Below, in pieces: positions 1 to 6,954 of a stretch of DNA of 7,662 nt (position 1 is the stretch's first letter; each line of letters opens with the position of its first letter). The stretch is taken from positions 9,941 through 17,602 of the forward strand of contig PBHS01000034.1 in the NCBI GenBank assembly GCA_002719575.1, written 5' to 3'. Source of the DNA: Gammaproteobacteria bacterium (GTDB lineage: Bacteria; Pseudomonadota; Gammaproteobacteria; Pseudomonadales; Pseudohongiellaceae). The notes under the pieces are model-generated. The model saw nothing but the letters and a program-made list of their open reading frames with translations. It did no database searches and had not been told where the DNA came from. A program made the translations under genes and the position numbers.

Positions 1-769
1 CTTTGATACCAGCTGAATCCTCGCGACCTACCTCAGATAAAGGGTCAATTTGAATTTCCAAGTGCAGATTGTTGTTGCAAAGCAAGATCCTATCGGGCTT
101 TTCTGCGGAGCCTACGTATCCTCTGAATTTAGATTGATCACGCAGGCTTGTTACACCCTCTGATGTGTGCACCTTGAGTTCAGCTTGATCAACGAAATAA
201 GCTCGTGCATCCGCATGAGAAGCAGAATTGAGCGGGCAGGCTAGGTCAAGCACCGCTCGGGCGTAGGCGATTACCTTTGTTCCGCGTATCGGGTTATAGG
301 CGCTCCCCCTCTGAGCTCCTTCCAGTTCGTCAATCGCGTCCGTGCCATACAGGGCATCATACAAACTTCCCCATCGAGCATTGGCCGCATTCAAAGCGAA
401 ACGTGCGTTCTTGACTGGCACCACCAGCTGCGGCCCGGCTTGGACACTAATTTCCCGATCAACGTGGCTTGTATCGATCACAAAGTCTTCAGTAGGCTCT
501 GTCAGGTATCCGATGGATGTTAAGAAAGATATGTAATCCGCTTGCTCTGGCTTGCCAGGGTGGTCCCGGTGCCAGGCATCAATTCGTCCCTGAAGGCTGT
601 CGCGCCGAGCCAATAGCTCCGAATTACGAGAGGTAAATTGCTCTAACAAAGCTTCAGCTTCTGACCAGAAAACATCAGTCCTTAGTTGTAATCTTGGTAG
701 GAGCTCGAACTCGACGAAATCTCTTAGAATTGAATCTACTTTCAGACCGCCTACTTTAACGTAAGACAT
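1..769 (-). CDS. glcB: Malate synthase G, N-terminal part (cut by the window edge)
   Basis: Malate synthase G condenses glyoxylate with acetyl-CoA to give malate in the cytoplasm, in the glyoxylate bypass and glycolate use. The frame is open for 256 codons to the left edge; the family is about 720 residues, so roughly a third is present. Recognition rests on family-typical stretches: KVGGLKV near residues 5-11, RRDSLQGRIDAWH at 55-67, and GPQLVVPVKNARFALNAANA (112-131) followed by RWGSLYDALYGTDAI. LHLEIQIDP at 235-243 is the run that precedes the TIM-barrel core. The catalytic Arg, Glu and Asp residues lie beyond the edge, so activity cannot be judged. The ATG at 767-769 matches the family N-terminus, and an in-frame TGA lies seven codons upstream. 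No good Shine-Dalgarno sequence precedes it. It lies 71 bases downstream of the hydrolase on the same strand and may be read through from it. Confidence 0.95.
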   Translation of the reverse strand, partial: MSYVKVGGLKVDSILRDFVEFELLPRLQLRTDVFWSEAEALLEQFTSRNSELLARRDSLQGRIDAWHRDHPGKPEQADYISFLTSIGYLTEPTEDFVIDTSHVDREISVQAGPQLVVPVKNARFALNAANARWGSLYDALYGTDAIDELEGAQRGSAYNPIRGTKVIAYARAVLDLACPLNSASHADARAYFVDQAELKVHTSEGVTSLRDQSKFRGYVGSAEKPDRILLCNNNLHLEIQIDPLSEVGREDSAGIK

Positions 770-840
770 CGCATCAATGACCAGATATCACTGAAGATAC
801 ATGAAAGTGGTACACGACTGAGGAATTGAAGCTCAGCATC

Positions 841-2136
841 CTATTCCGAGAGAGATATGCGAAGTTCAGCGGTAATAAGCATAGAACGATCTAGATCGCG
901 TGAAGCAAACCTGAGCAGAGACTCCGCGCTTTGTTCCACTGCATCATTGAACTGGACCGCGTTGTTAACTATGACCTGCACCGGCTTCGTAAAATCAATG
1001 AAATCTGGGCTCAACAGCAAACTAAATCGCTCGATTCCGCGGGCCGTTACCGAGATAAGGTTACTTGCGCGATCAGCCTGCAACAGGGCAGGGCGACCAT
1101 CCCCACTGATGGCGTCAATCTGAATCCAGTGATTTCGGTTATAACGGTCAGTTCGGTCTGCGACCCATTGAATACGGCTAGGAAAAGGTTCTCGAGGATT
1201 CGAGGATTTGAATTGCTCGACCTCACTCAAATAATCCGGAAGCCACTCAGTGTTATGCCCACCTTCAGCGATAACAGTCCAGGTATAACGGACGCCGACC
1301 TCTTTGAGGATATCCATAAACGAAGACAGCGATGCCGCAGGATAAAGACGATCGTTTTCGCCATTCACGATGTAAAGAGGTTTGTTCATAAGGTTTTCAA
1401 AATATAGCCGGTGACCGCCACCAGTTTGAGGGTTCCGCAAAACGCCGGGGTGTCCGATGTAGGGGAGGAAGGATGCCCATTGAGTTGGCTGTTTGAATGC
1501 ATAGAAGTAGGCGCCTGTTCCCCCGTCAGATACTCCTGTCATGGATACTTGATTCTCATCGATGTTGTATGTCGATTTCAGGCTATTGAGAATGGCGGCC
1601 AAGTTATCGGCCTGTTCATCCTGCCACCAGACTGCTCCAGGCCAAGCGAGTGGCACAACAATAATGCGTCCTGGCTGACTTATCCTGTCATAACTTCGTT
1701 GCCAGAATTTAGCTCCTTCTGGTGGTTTAGGCCGACCGACACCGCCGTGCAAAACAAACTCAACAGGCCATTTCCTCTGCGAATCGTAGTCCTCCGGAAT
1801 GTGAACCATGTAAGGAAACTCCGTACCTGCGCTATTAGTTCTCACCATCACCTGCTCGCCAAGGGGCGCTTCATCTGAATACCGCGGCCCCGTTTTAAGG
1901 AGCCCAAAGAGCTCCGGGAGATCTGGCTGACTCATCAACAGCTGTTCACTCAGTGCTATTCTGGCTGCCTCAGATTCCGCCTTCCAAAACCGATTAACGA
2001 ATGTCTGGTCTACAGAAACAACATCCTCCATCTCTTGTGCCTTGGACTGCACAACAACCAGGCAATAAAAACAAAGCGCCAAATAACCTAGGTTGTTTGA
2101 TGATCTTCTCGCCGTCTTGATGAACCGACTCCTCAA
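841..2136 (-). CDS. Exported alpha/beta-hydrolase (CE1 / PHB-depolymerase-like esterase) with C-terminal beta domain
   Basis: Likely a periplasmic or secreted serine esterase of 431 residues; the substrate is unknown. A basic N-terminus and hydrophobic stretch (about 16-29) followed by SKA-Q at 31-34 look like a signal peptide. The hydrolase core shows the oxyanion-loop HGG at 130-132, the nucleophile elbow GVSDGG with Ser203, an acidic residue in NGENDRLYP (Asp262) and GGHNTEW with His294. Residues about 322-431 form an extra beta-rich domain (NHWIQIDA, then PVQVIVNN), as seen in some bacterial CE1-like esterases. Start choice: TTG at 2134-2136 has AGGAGA (2144-2149) seven bases upstream, and the signal peptide follows directly. 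The longer ATG frame (start 2250) adds 38 residues, puts the signal peptide internally and begins upstream of the predicted promoter. An acetyl-xylan/feruloyl-type esterase or a PHB-type depolymerase are both possible; the fold call is firm, the substrate is not. Confidence 0.85.
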   Translation of the reverse strand: MRSRFIKTARRSSNNLGYLALCFYCLVVVQSKAQEMEDVVSVDQTFVNRFWKAESEAARIALSEQLLMSQPDLPELFGLLKTGPRYSDEAPLGEQVMVRTNSAGTEFPYMVHIPEDYDSQRKWPVEFVLHGGVGRPKPPEGAKFWQRSYDRISQPGRIIVVPLAWPGAVWWQDEQADNLAAILNSLKSTYNIDENQVSMTGVSDGGTGAYFYAFKQPTQWASFLPYIGHPGVLRNPQTGGGHRLYFENLMNKPLYIVNGENDRLYPAASLSSFMDILKEVGVRYTWTVIAEGGHNTEWLPDYLSEVEQFKSSNPREPFPSRIQWVADRTDRYNRNHWIQIDAISGDGRPALLQADRASNLISVTARGIERFSLLLSPDFIDFTKPVQVIVNNAVQFNDAVEQSAESLLRFASRDLDRSMLITAELRISLSE

Positions 2137-2143
2137 TTGCCTG

Positions 2144-2149
2144 TCTCCT
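2144..2149 (-). promoter_or_regulatory. Ribosome binding site that decides the TTG start
   Basis: On the minus strand AGGAGA stands seven bases before the TTG at 2136. This is a near-ideal Shine-Dalgarno sequence at near-ideal spacing, and it is the main reason for preferring TTG to the ATG at 2250. Confidence 0.75.
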
Positions 2150-2184
2150 GTGCTGAAGGCCTTTGAACCTTTTAATAATGATGC

Positions 2185-2201
2185 AACTAAAAGATTTAGT
2201 T
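2185..2201. promoter_or_regulatory. Palindrome at the predicted transcription start (possible operator)
   Basis: AACTAAA and TTTAGTT form perfect 7-base inverted arms around a 3-base centre. The site lies just downstream of the -10 box and covers the predicted start of the hydrolase transcript, a common place for a repressor site. It could also form a weak AT-rich hairpin at the 5' end of the message. No regulator is encoded nearby. Confidence 0.4.
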
Positions 2202-2204
2202 TTG

Positions 2205-2233
2205 AGCATAAAAGTCTGCTTTGGACTTGTCTA
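2205..2233 (-). promoter_or_regulatory. Predicted sigma-70 promoter of the hydrolase gene
   Basis: On the minus strand TAGACA (2228-2233, five of six matches to TTGACA) is followed by a 17-base spacer and TATGCT (2205-2210, four of six matches to TATAAT). Transcription would begin near 2198, giving a leader of about 60 bases before the TTG start. The long-frame ATG at 2250 would then not be on the message. Prediction only. Confidence 0.5.
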
Positions 2234-2250
2234 TGTTGCGAAGCAGGCAA

Positions 2251-2278
2251 TTTACAGGATTTTGGTTTAAAGTAGAAA
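2251..2278 (+). promoter_or_regulatory. Possible sigma-70 promoter for the 2361-4296 gene pair
   Basis: TTTACA (2251-2256, five of six matches) and TAGAAA (2273-2278, four of six) are separated by 16 bases and point at the gene starting at 2361, with a leader of about 75 bases. It lies back to back with the hydrolase promoter. The -10 box is weak, so this is tentative. The rest of 2279-2360 holds nothing I recognise apart from the ribosome binding site GGAG at 2347-2350. Confidence 0.3.
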
Positions 2279-2360
2279 ACAACAATAGCTCTATAGGCGC
2301 ATTTTCCCGAAAAGCTAAAGCCCCTCTGGAGCTTCTGCGCGGTCGCGGAGAAATTTTGGC

Positions 2361-3140
2361 ATGGGGTTTAATAAAATTATGACCCGAGAGACTGGAAGAT
2401 TCGGCTCCGATTGTTTATTACACTTTGCGACACTACTCGCGATCTGTCTGCTTGCACCGGAAAGGGTAAACGCACGGGAAGGCCAAAGCGGCGATCCTTT
2501 GCCTCTGCTGGACCTAAACCGCCCGATTCGCTTGAATTTCGCCGGTGATTGGGAAAAAGATTTTAACCGGAGTGATCGCTGGGAGGATGAGCTTAATCGA
2601 TTGCTTACAATTCGTCAGGAAAGTGCTGCCCAACAGCGCGCTGGCGTCACTGTGAGGAATCTGCCCCGCGCCTCGCTGGGCAACCTCAGTCTAAATTCTC
2701 TGGGCGGACGGGGAGCCAGCATGGTGAACCTAGCCAGATTGGCTGAATACGTCAGCAGACAGTCAACTCTCCATATCGATCAGGATCGAAACGAAGTAAG
2801 AATCGAGCGACGCGGCGAAGCCCCCCTAATATGTTCGGTTGATCATGGTCTCAGAGAAACGTTTTCGAGCGAGCATGGCAATGAATATTGTGGCTGGGAC
2901 GGTCAACAACTCGTATTTATTATCAAACTGCCAGAGCAAGTTGAGATCAGTCACCGGTTTGATGTTGCGGCAGCTGGCGATGAACTGCGCTTGGTGACTA
3001 GCATTTCCCATAGGGGTTCCGCCCCTTTCAACCTGATTCAGGCATTCAATCGTTATGATGCGGGCGCTGACAGTCTCAGCTGTGTGCTTACAGTAACGCG
3101 CGGCAGGGTCTGTAGTCAGGTGATTCCATCTAATGACTAA
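2361..3140 (+). CDS. Secreted protein of unknown function with four cysteines
   Basis: I do not recognise this 259-residue protein. The N-terminus carries a long signal peptide: hydrophobic core at about 19-32 and likely cleavage after VNA at 36-38. The mature part contains DLNRPIRLNF (51-60), a charged, probably helical stretch rich in Arg and Glu (64-93), and a Leu/Asn/Gly-rich segment at 100-125. A probably beta-rich C-terminal half follows (about 135-255). Four cysteines in the mature region (158, 177, 241, 251) could form two disulfides in the periplasm. GGAG stands 10 bases before the ATG; an internal ATG at codon 7 is a less likely start. Its last 8 bases overlap the start of the lipoprotein gene, which suggests translational coupling and a shared job at the envelope. 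Function unknown. Confidence 0.75.
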   Translation: MGFNKIMTRETGRFGSDCLLHFATLLAICLLAPERVNAREGQSGDPLPLLDLNRPIRLNFAGDWEKDFNRSDRWEDELNRLLTIRQESAAQQRAGVTVRNLPRASLGNLSLNSLGGRGASMVNLARLAEYVSRQSTLHIDQDRNEVRIERRGEAPLICSVDHGLRETFSSEHGNEYCGWDGQQLVFIIKLPEQVEISHRFDVAAAGDELRLVTSISHRGSAPFNLIQAFNRYDAGADSLSCVLTVTRGRVCSQVIPSND

Positions 3141-4296
3141 GCGTCTCCCCTGGCTGGCCAATGCACCGTCGTTCCTGTTACTTCTACCTCTCGCGGCCTG
3201 CACGACAGTTAATATTACGAGAGTCGAGCCGGTTGACTATGCAAATGTCGGCGAGATCAGTCTCAATGTAGCCGCAACCGAGCCCTTAAATCATCAATTG
3301 CTTGACATCGGTATCGTCGTATTCAAAAACGATGAAGACGAGTCCGCAGCGCAAACGTACGGCGAAAGAGTTTTTGCGGAAGTGCGGGACAAAGAGGTTC
3401 GATATCTGCCTTATCTTTTGCGTCAGGTGCTGATCGAGTCACAGCAATGGGGTGCCGTGAGGGTGCTTCCACAAGCGGACCCATCGGTCGATTTACTTAT
3501 CAGAGGAGCGATCCTCAGGTCCAGTGGCACTGAACTGGCCATCAGAATTGAAGTGGAAGACAGCACGGGCCGCGACTGGTTAAACGCTGTATATGGGGAT
3601 GCAGCGGTGTTGTCAGATTACCCCCGGGATATTCGTTACACCACCTCCAGACCCTTCGTTCCATCTGAGCATCATGAGCCCTATCAGGATCTCTACGAAA
3701 AGATTGCCAATGATCTCGTGGCTGTCAGATCTAATCTGTCCGTCAACGACTTGCGAACAATTCGCAATGTTTCAACTTTAGTCTACGCAAACGACCTGTC
3801 GCCTGAATCCTTTGGACACATGCTCGTTACCAACGACAACGGCCATATGGAAGCAGCCAGTCTGCCCGCTGATAACGACCCCATGCTCGCTCGGGTTGAA
3901 GATATGCGCATTCGACATTACGTGTTCATCGATACAGTTGATGAGTATTACGGCATCCTGCACAATGAAATGGAACAAGCGTATATCATGTGGCGTCGGC
4001 ACTCCTTCGATCAGCGGGCGCAACTCCTAACGCGCGAACAGCAACCGTCAAACGAAGATTTTTTCGGTAGCAGCGGGTACGCCGCGTTGACACAGCGCTA
4101 CAACCGCTTTCGTTGGAGCAAGATCTACCAACAGGAGTTTCAGGAGCTGGCCGCCGGATTTAATCAGGAATTGGCCCCAGCCATCCTTGAGCTGAATGAG
4201 CAGGTCCACGGCCTCAGTGGAACAATGGCGGAGCAGTATATTCAGTGGCGGCGCATTTTAAGGCAGTTGTTTGAACTTGAAATCGGTGGAGCTTGA
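3133..4296 (+). CDS. Predicted outer-membrane lipoprotein of unknown function
   Basis: The 387-residue product begins with a short basic N-terminus, a hydrophobic core and a lipobox LAAC with the lipidated Cys at 23. The +2 residue is Thr, not Asp, which favours the outer membrane in gammaproteobacteria. Residues about 55-160 (LLDIGIVVFKND, YLPYLLRQVL, WGAVRVLP, DLLIRGAIL) follow an alternating strand-helix-strand pattern. It recalls the anticodon-binding-like domains of envelope lipoproteins such as those related to TolB-N or CsgG, but that is a pattern impression, not a family assignment. The C-terminal half (about 185-384) is mostly helical, with the motif YIxWRR at 284-289 and again at 369-374. 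The start ATG lies inside the end of the preceding gene (8-base overlap). I see no clear terminator in the 116 bases after the stop. Confidence 0.8.
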   Translation: MTKRLPWLANAPSFLLLLPLAACTTVNITRVEPVDYANVGEISLNVAATEPLNHQLLDIGIVVFKNDEDESAAQTYGERVFAEVRDKEVRYLPYLLRQVLIESQQWGAVRVLPQADPSVDLLIRGAILRSSGTELAIRIEVEDSTGRDWLNAVYGDAAVLSDYPRDIRYTTSRPFVPSEHHEPYQDLYEKIANDLVAVRSNLSVNDLRTIRNVSTLVYANDLSPESFGHMLVTNDNGHMEAASLPADNDPMLARVEDMRIRHYVFIDTVDEYYGILHNEMEQAYIMWRRHSFDQRAQLLTREQQPSNEDFFGSSGYAALTQRYNRFRWSKIYQQEFQELAAGFNQELAPAILELNEQVHGLSGTMAEQYIQWRRILRQLFELEIGGA

Positions 4297-4412
4297 GCCC
4301 AATTCTTAGATCAGCTTAGTGCGGCGATGCCCTGCGAAGGTGTGTTGATTTACTTGCAAATGCGGTAGTCTCTACGATGTTCAGCGAGCAAGACTAAGAA
4401 AGGAAGAGCGCC

Positions 4413-4958
4413 ATGTCCGAAAGCGTAACTGAAAACAACAATACCAATCGCGGTTGGATCATCGGTGCTATACTCGCAGGCGTCCTTGCCGCAGGAATCG
4501 TCGGCTTTCTCATCTATTCTGCAGTATGCCCCTGCGAACGCACACCAGGGGGCTTTTTGTTCGGCGCTGCCGCGGACGGCCCCGTAGAGGACTGGTCTTT
4601 TGCCAATGAAGTCCCCTTGTGTCAGCTACAAATCTTTGCAGGTATCCGCCCCCATTCGATCAATCTTAACTGCATGTCTACTCAGGCAGGCGAGCTGTAT
4701 CTGAGCTGCTCTGTGTGTGAACAAAAATATTGGGCAGCACGTGTCAGCAAGGATGAATCAGCTGTAATGCGCTTGAATGGCGTCACGTATCCCGTTTTTT
4801 TGAACAGAGTGAAAACACCCTCTAGGATGGACGCTGCCTGGAAAGCAAGGATAACTAAGCTACAAAGTTTTGGTGGAGGGCCATATAATCCAAAACCTGA
4901 CCCAAACGCTCAGCGCCCCGATCACTGGTGGACTTTTCACGTCACTTCAAGGTCGTAA
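4413..4958 (+). CDS. Membrane-anchored cysteine-rich protein, unknown function
   Basis: This 181-residue protein has one membrane segment at about 15-36 after a short polar N-terminus, so the rest is probably periplasmic. Six cysteines all lie after the membrane segment: a CxC at 39-41, Cys70, Cys87, and a CxxC at 99-102. The motifs DWSFANEVPLCQ (60-71) and PHSINLNCM (80-88) look like strongly constrained blocks. The central part (GELYLSCSVC, then YWAARV, then YPVFLNRV) has a strand order reminiscent of flavin-type split-barrel proteins, but I cannot confirm this and no cofactor site is evident. AGGAAG (4401-4406) stands six bases before the ATG. The PD40 gene follows after 51 bases and may be co-transcribed. 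Disulfide, metal or haem-related roles are all open. Confidence 0.75.
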   Translation: MSESVTENNNTNRGWIIGAILAGVLAAGIVGFLIYSAVCPCERTPGGFLFGAAADGPVEDWSFANEVPLCQLQIFAGIRPHSINLNCMSTQAGELYLSCSVCEQKYWAARVSKDESAVMRLNGVTYPVFLNRVKTPSRMDAAWKARITKLQSFGGGPYNPKPDPNAQRPDHWWTFHVTSRS

Positions 4959-5012
4959 GGACTTCAGTATCATCACCATTTGTTCTGAAAGAATGAGACA
5001 AGGAGAATTATG

Positions 5013-5960
5013 ATGACCTATCGAGCGCTTGCGCTAACCGCGATAACGACATTAAGTAGTGACGTCTGCGCCCAGCAACCCAACTGGGTTGAATTGGCTG
5101 TACATAATTTTGGTGCTCCAATAAACACCATGTGGGCGGAGGGCGAGTTGTCCTTTGCCGATGACGGCACTATGGTTTATTGCAGTGCCCGTCAGGATAT
5201 GGCCGTTGTTGACGGAGACCCCAAAGACCTTTACATTGCAAACTTCAATTCAGATACCGGTACTTGGGATACGCCTTTGAACATGGGCGTCCTCGTAAAT
5301 CGACCGCCGGCGAAAGACGTCGACCCCCTGCGCCTTGGTGACGATCGCGAGCCCTGGATTACAGCGGACGGCAACACGATCTACTTCCGCTCAGATCGAC
5401 TGGCCACCACTTCCCCTCGTAATAATCACGATCTGTTTATCACAAGAAAGGTAAACGGAGAGTGGTCCACTCCGGAACTTGTCGGGTATCCCGTCAGCAC
5501 CACCGACGGAGATGAGCACTGCCCGGCCGTTTTGAAGGATGGTGAGACGCTTTGTTTTGCCTCGCGCCGAGCCGGTGGCTATGGTGGCTCAGACATCTAC
5601 TGCGCGAAACCCGATGGCAGAGGAGGTTGGGGAGAAGCGGTGAATCAGGGACCAAATATAAACACCGCGGCGGAAGAATTTCACTTTACTCAGGATGTTG
5701 ACGGTCGGGTTTATTTCACTTCGAATCGTCCAGGCGGCTTTGGTGGCATGGACATTTACGGTGCTGCATCTATCGGGCCCAATGAATGGAAGCCCGCTTT
5801 AAATCTTGGGCCCAAGATCAACACCGCTAATGCAGATATGTGCCCGGCTTTGCCACCTGGTGGCGAAACTATAGCCTGGTTCTCATCGCGCCAGGATAGC
5901 AGTTTTGGTGAGGCTGACATCTTCTGGACCAGCAAGTTAAATATTCCAAAATCAAAATGA
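5013..5960 (+). CDS. Exported PD40-repeat beta-propeller protein
   Basis: The product (315 residues from the second ATG) begins with a signal peptide ending near VCA-Q (about residues 18-21). It is then made almost wholly of PD40 (WD40-like, TolB-type) repeats. Numbered from the first ATG, the blades lie near 49-78, 117-146, 173-200, 226-253 and 280-308. Each has the pattern DG-x-T-hydrophobic-F/Y-x-S-x-R followed by D-I/L-Y/F; the best are ASRRAGGYGGSDIY and TSNRPGGFGGMDIY. Such propellers usually bind proteins or sugars and often sit in larger OmpA-type proteins; here no OmpA, peptidase or other domain is attached. Two ATGs stand in tandem at 5010 and 5013. AAGGAG (5000-5005) is four bases from the first and seven from the second, so I chose the second. 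It ends 9 bases before a strong hairpin. Confidence 0.85.
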   Translation: MTYRALALTAITTLSSDVCAQQPNWVELAVHNFGAPINTMWAEGELSFADDGTMVYCSARQDMAVVDGDPKDLYIANFNSDTGTWDTPLNMGVLVNRPPAKDVDPLRLGDDREPWITADGNTIYFRSDRLATTSPRNNHDLFITRKVNGEWSTPELVGYPVSTTDGDEHCPAVLKDGETLCFASRRAGGYGGSDIYCAKPDGRGGWGEAVNQGPNINTAAEEFHFTQDVDGRVYFTSNRPGGFGGMDIYGAASIGPNEWKPALNLGPKINTANADMCPALPPGGETIAWFSSRQDSSFGEADIFWTSKLNIPKSK

Positions 5961-5969
5961 CCAAATTCG

Positions 5970-6005
5970 TTCAGTAAAAGCCCGGCATGCCAGGCTTTTA
6001 CTGAA
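5970..6005. terminator. Bidirectional intrinsic terminator between convergent genes
   Basis: Perfect 13-base arms, TTCAGTAAAAGCC (5970-5982) and its complement (5993-6005), enclose a 10-base loop. The GC-rich inner stem is followed by TTTT on both strands. It sits between the end of the PD40 gene (5960) and the end of the convergent hydrolase gene (6047), as expected for a shared terminator. The loop itself contains the 8-base palindrome GGCATGCC (5984-5991). The T-runs are short, so efficiency is uncertain. Confidence 0.75.
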
Positions 6006-6046
6006 CCATCTGACAGAAGTCATCTCCGGCAGCCATTTGCGACGAC

Positions 6047-6925
6047 TCAGACCAGATTCAACGCGAACAACCTCGTTAATCGAGCCCAGGCCCTCTCGGC
6101 CTGATCCAGATGATAAACTTGCGAATCAAGCGCACACCAACCGTGGAGGGCGCCAGAATACACCTCAATTTCAGCGTCAATGCCTGCAGAATCATAGGCT
6201 TCACGCAACGTCAACTTCGCCTGAGGGTCATTTTGATCATCATTGTCGGCGACGCAATGAAGCATGGATGCCCGAGTCTCTGGGATCAACAAGTGAGGAC
6301 TGTCGGGGTTCGCCGTCGCTAAACCACCGCCATGGAAAGTTGCTCCAGCAGCGAAGCGATCCGGCACAGCAGCCACTGCGCGCATCACCATCGGGCCTCC
6401 CATGCAGTAGCCCGTGGTGCCAATCCCTTTGCTTCTGTCGACCTCATCCTGCTCATCGAGCCAAGTGGTGAAGGTTCTGGCATCACTAAAGTGAGTATCC
6501 GCGTTCAGGTTTCTGGCCATAGGCAGAACCAAGTTTCGGATTTCAGGTTGCCCAAAGCTTGCGCCCAAACCGACTATCGGGGAGCGCGCATTGCGATAGA
6601 AGGGATTCACTGTGAGAACCGCGTATCCCTCGCGTGCTAGTCTGCGGCCCATTTGCCTGAATGCGGGCCGCAATGCCAAGATATCGGGCCAAACCAGCAC
6701 CGCGGCGTGGCTGCCAGTTGACGGATAAGCAAAATGGCAATCCGCCACACCATCAGGCGTTTGGATCTCGACGTCCCTCTCGGAGATCGACTGCGCACTG
6801 GCGATTGAAGGCATAATCATGGCCATACCCGCGCCTGCTGCCAACCTAGTAAACTCTCTTCTGGATAATTCCGAATGATTATTCAAGTATTCATCTGCGT
6901 CTTGCTGCGTCTCTAAATCGCACAT
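6047..6925 (-). CDS. Tat-exported dienelactone-hydrolase-family protein
   Basis: The 292-residue product belongs to the dienelactone hydrolase family of alpha/beta-hydrolases, whose best-known member opens the lactone ring of dienelactones in catechol breakdown; here the true substrate is unknown. Residues 21-27 (SRREFTR) and the hydrophobic stretch ending SIASAQ (41-45) form a twin-arginine signal, so it should act in the periplasm. The nucleophile elbow is GYCMGG with Cys174, the typical DLH cysteine. The acid is in ADNDDQND (Asp229 or Asp230) and the base is His261 in ALHGWC. Start choice: the ATG at 6923-6925 has AGGGGA (6932-6937) six bases upstream and places the Tat motif near the N-terminus. 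A longer frame starting at 7045 would add 40 residues, bury the signal and overlap the divergent gene. The mature part has the usual DLH length of about 240 residues. Confidence 0.9.
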   Translation of the reverse strand: MCDLETQQDADEYLNNHSELSRREFTRLAAGAGMAMIMPSIASAQSISERDVEIQTPDGVADCHFAYPSTGSHAAVLVWPDILALRPAFRQMGRRLAREGYAVLTVNPFYRNARSPIVGLGASFGQPEIRNLVLPMARNLNADTHFSDARTFTTWLDEQDEVDRSKGIGTTGYCMGGPMVMRAVAAVPDRFAAGATFHGGGLATANPDSPHLLIPETRASMLHCVADNDDQNDPQAKLTLREAYDSAGIDAEIEVYSGALHGWCALDSQVYHLDQAERAWARLTRLFALNLV

Positions 6926-6954
6926 GGCTAGTCCCCTGCTGCTGATTTTTGTCT

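Noticed and set aside
342..536. Plus-strand 64-codon open frame
   Set aside because: It is antisense to the malate synthase coding region, which matches its family in full across this stretch.
857..1878. Several plus-strand open frames (857-1123, 931-1407, 1411-1878)
   Set aside because: They lie opposite the well-supported hydrolase gene and encode no recognisable domains.
2314..2336. Short AAGCT / AGCTT inverted repeat in the leader of the 2361 gene
   Set aside because: Only 5 base pairs with an interrupted inner stem; not distinguishable from chance.
2826..3203. Minus-strand 125-codon open frame across the junction of the two unknown genes
   Set aside because: No recognisable domain. 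The plus-strand pair has a signal peptide, a lipobox and a coupled overlap, which explain this region better.
4345..4378. Possible promoter before the 4413 gene (TTGATT, TAGTCT, TACGAT)
   Set aside because: No pairing of boxes gives both good matches and a 16-18 base spacer, so I do not list it.
4963..4989. TTCAG / CTGAA inverted repeat between the 4413 and 5013 genes
   Set aside because: A 5-base stem with a long loop and no T-run; too weak to call a terminator or attenuator.
6037..6640. Plus-strand open frames of up to 144 codons opposite the DLH-like gene
   Set aside because: They are low-complexity and rich in Pro, Arg and Ser, as expected of shadows, while the minus strand carries a complete catalytic triad.
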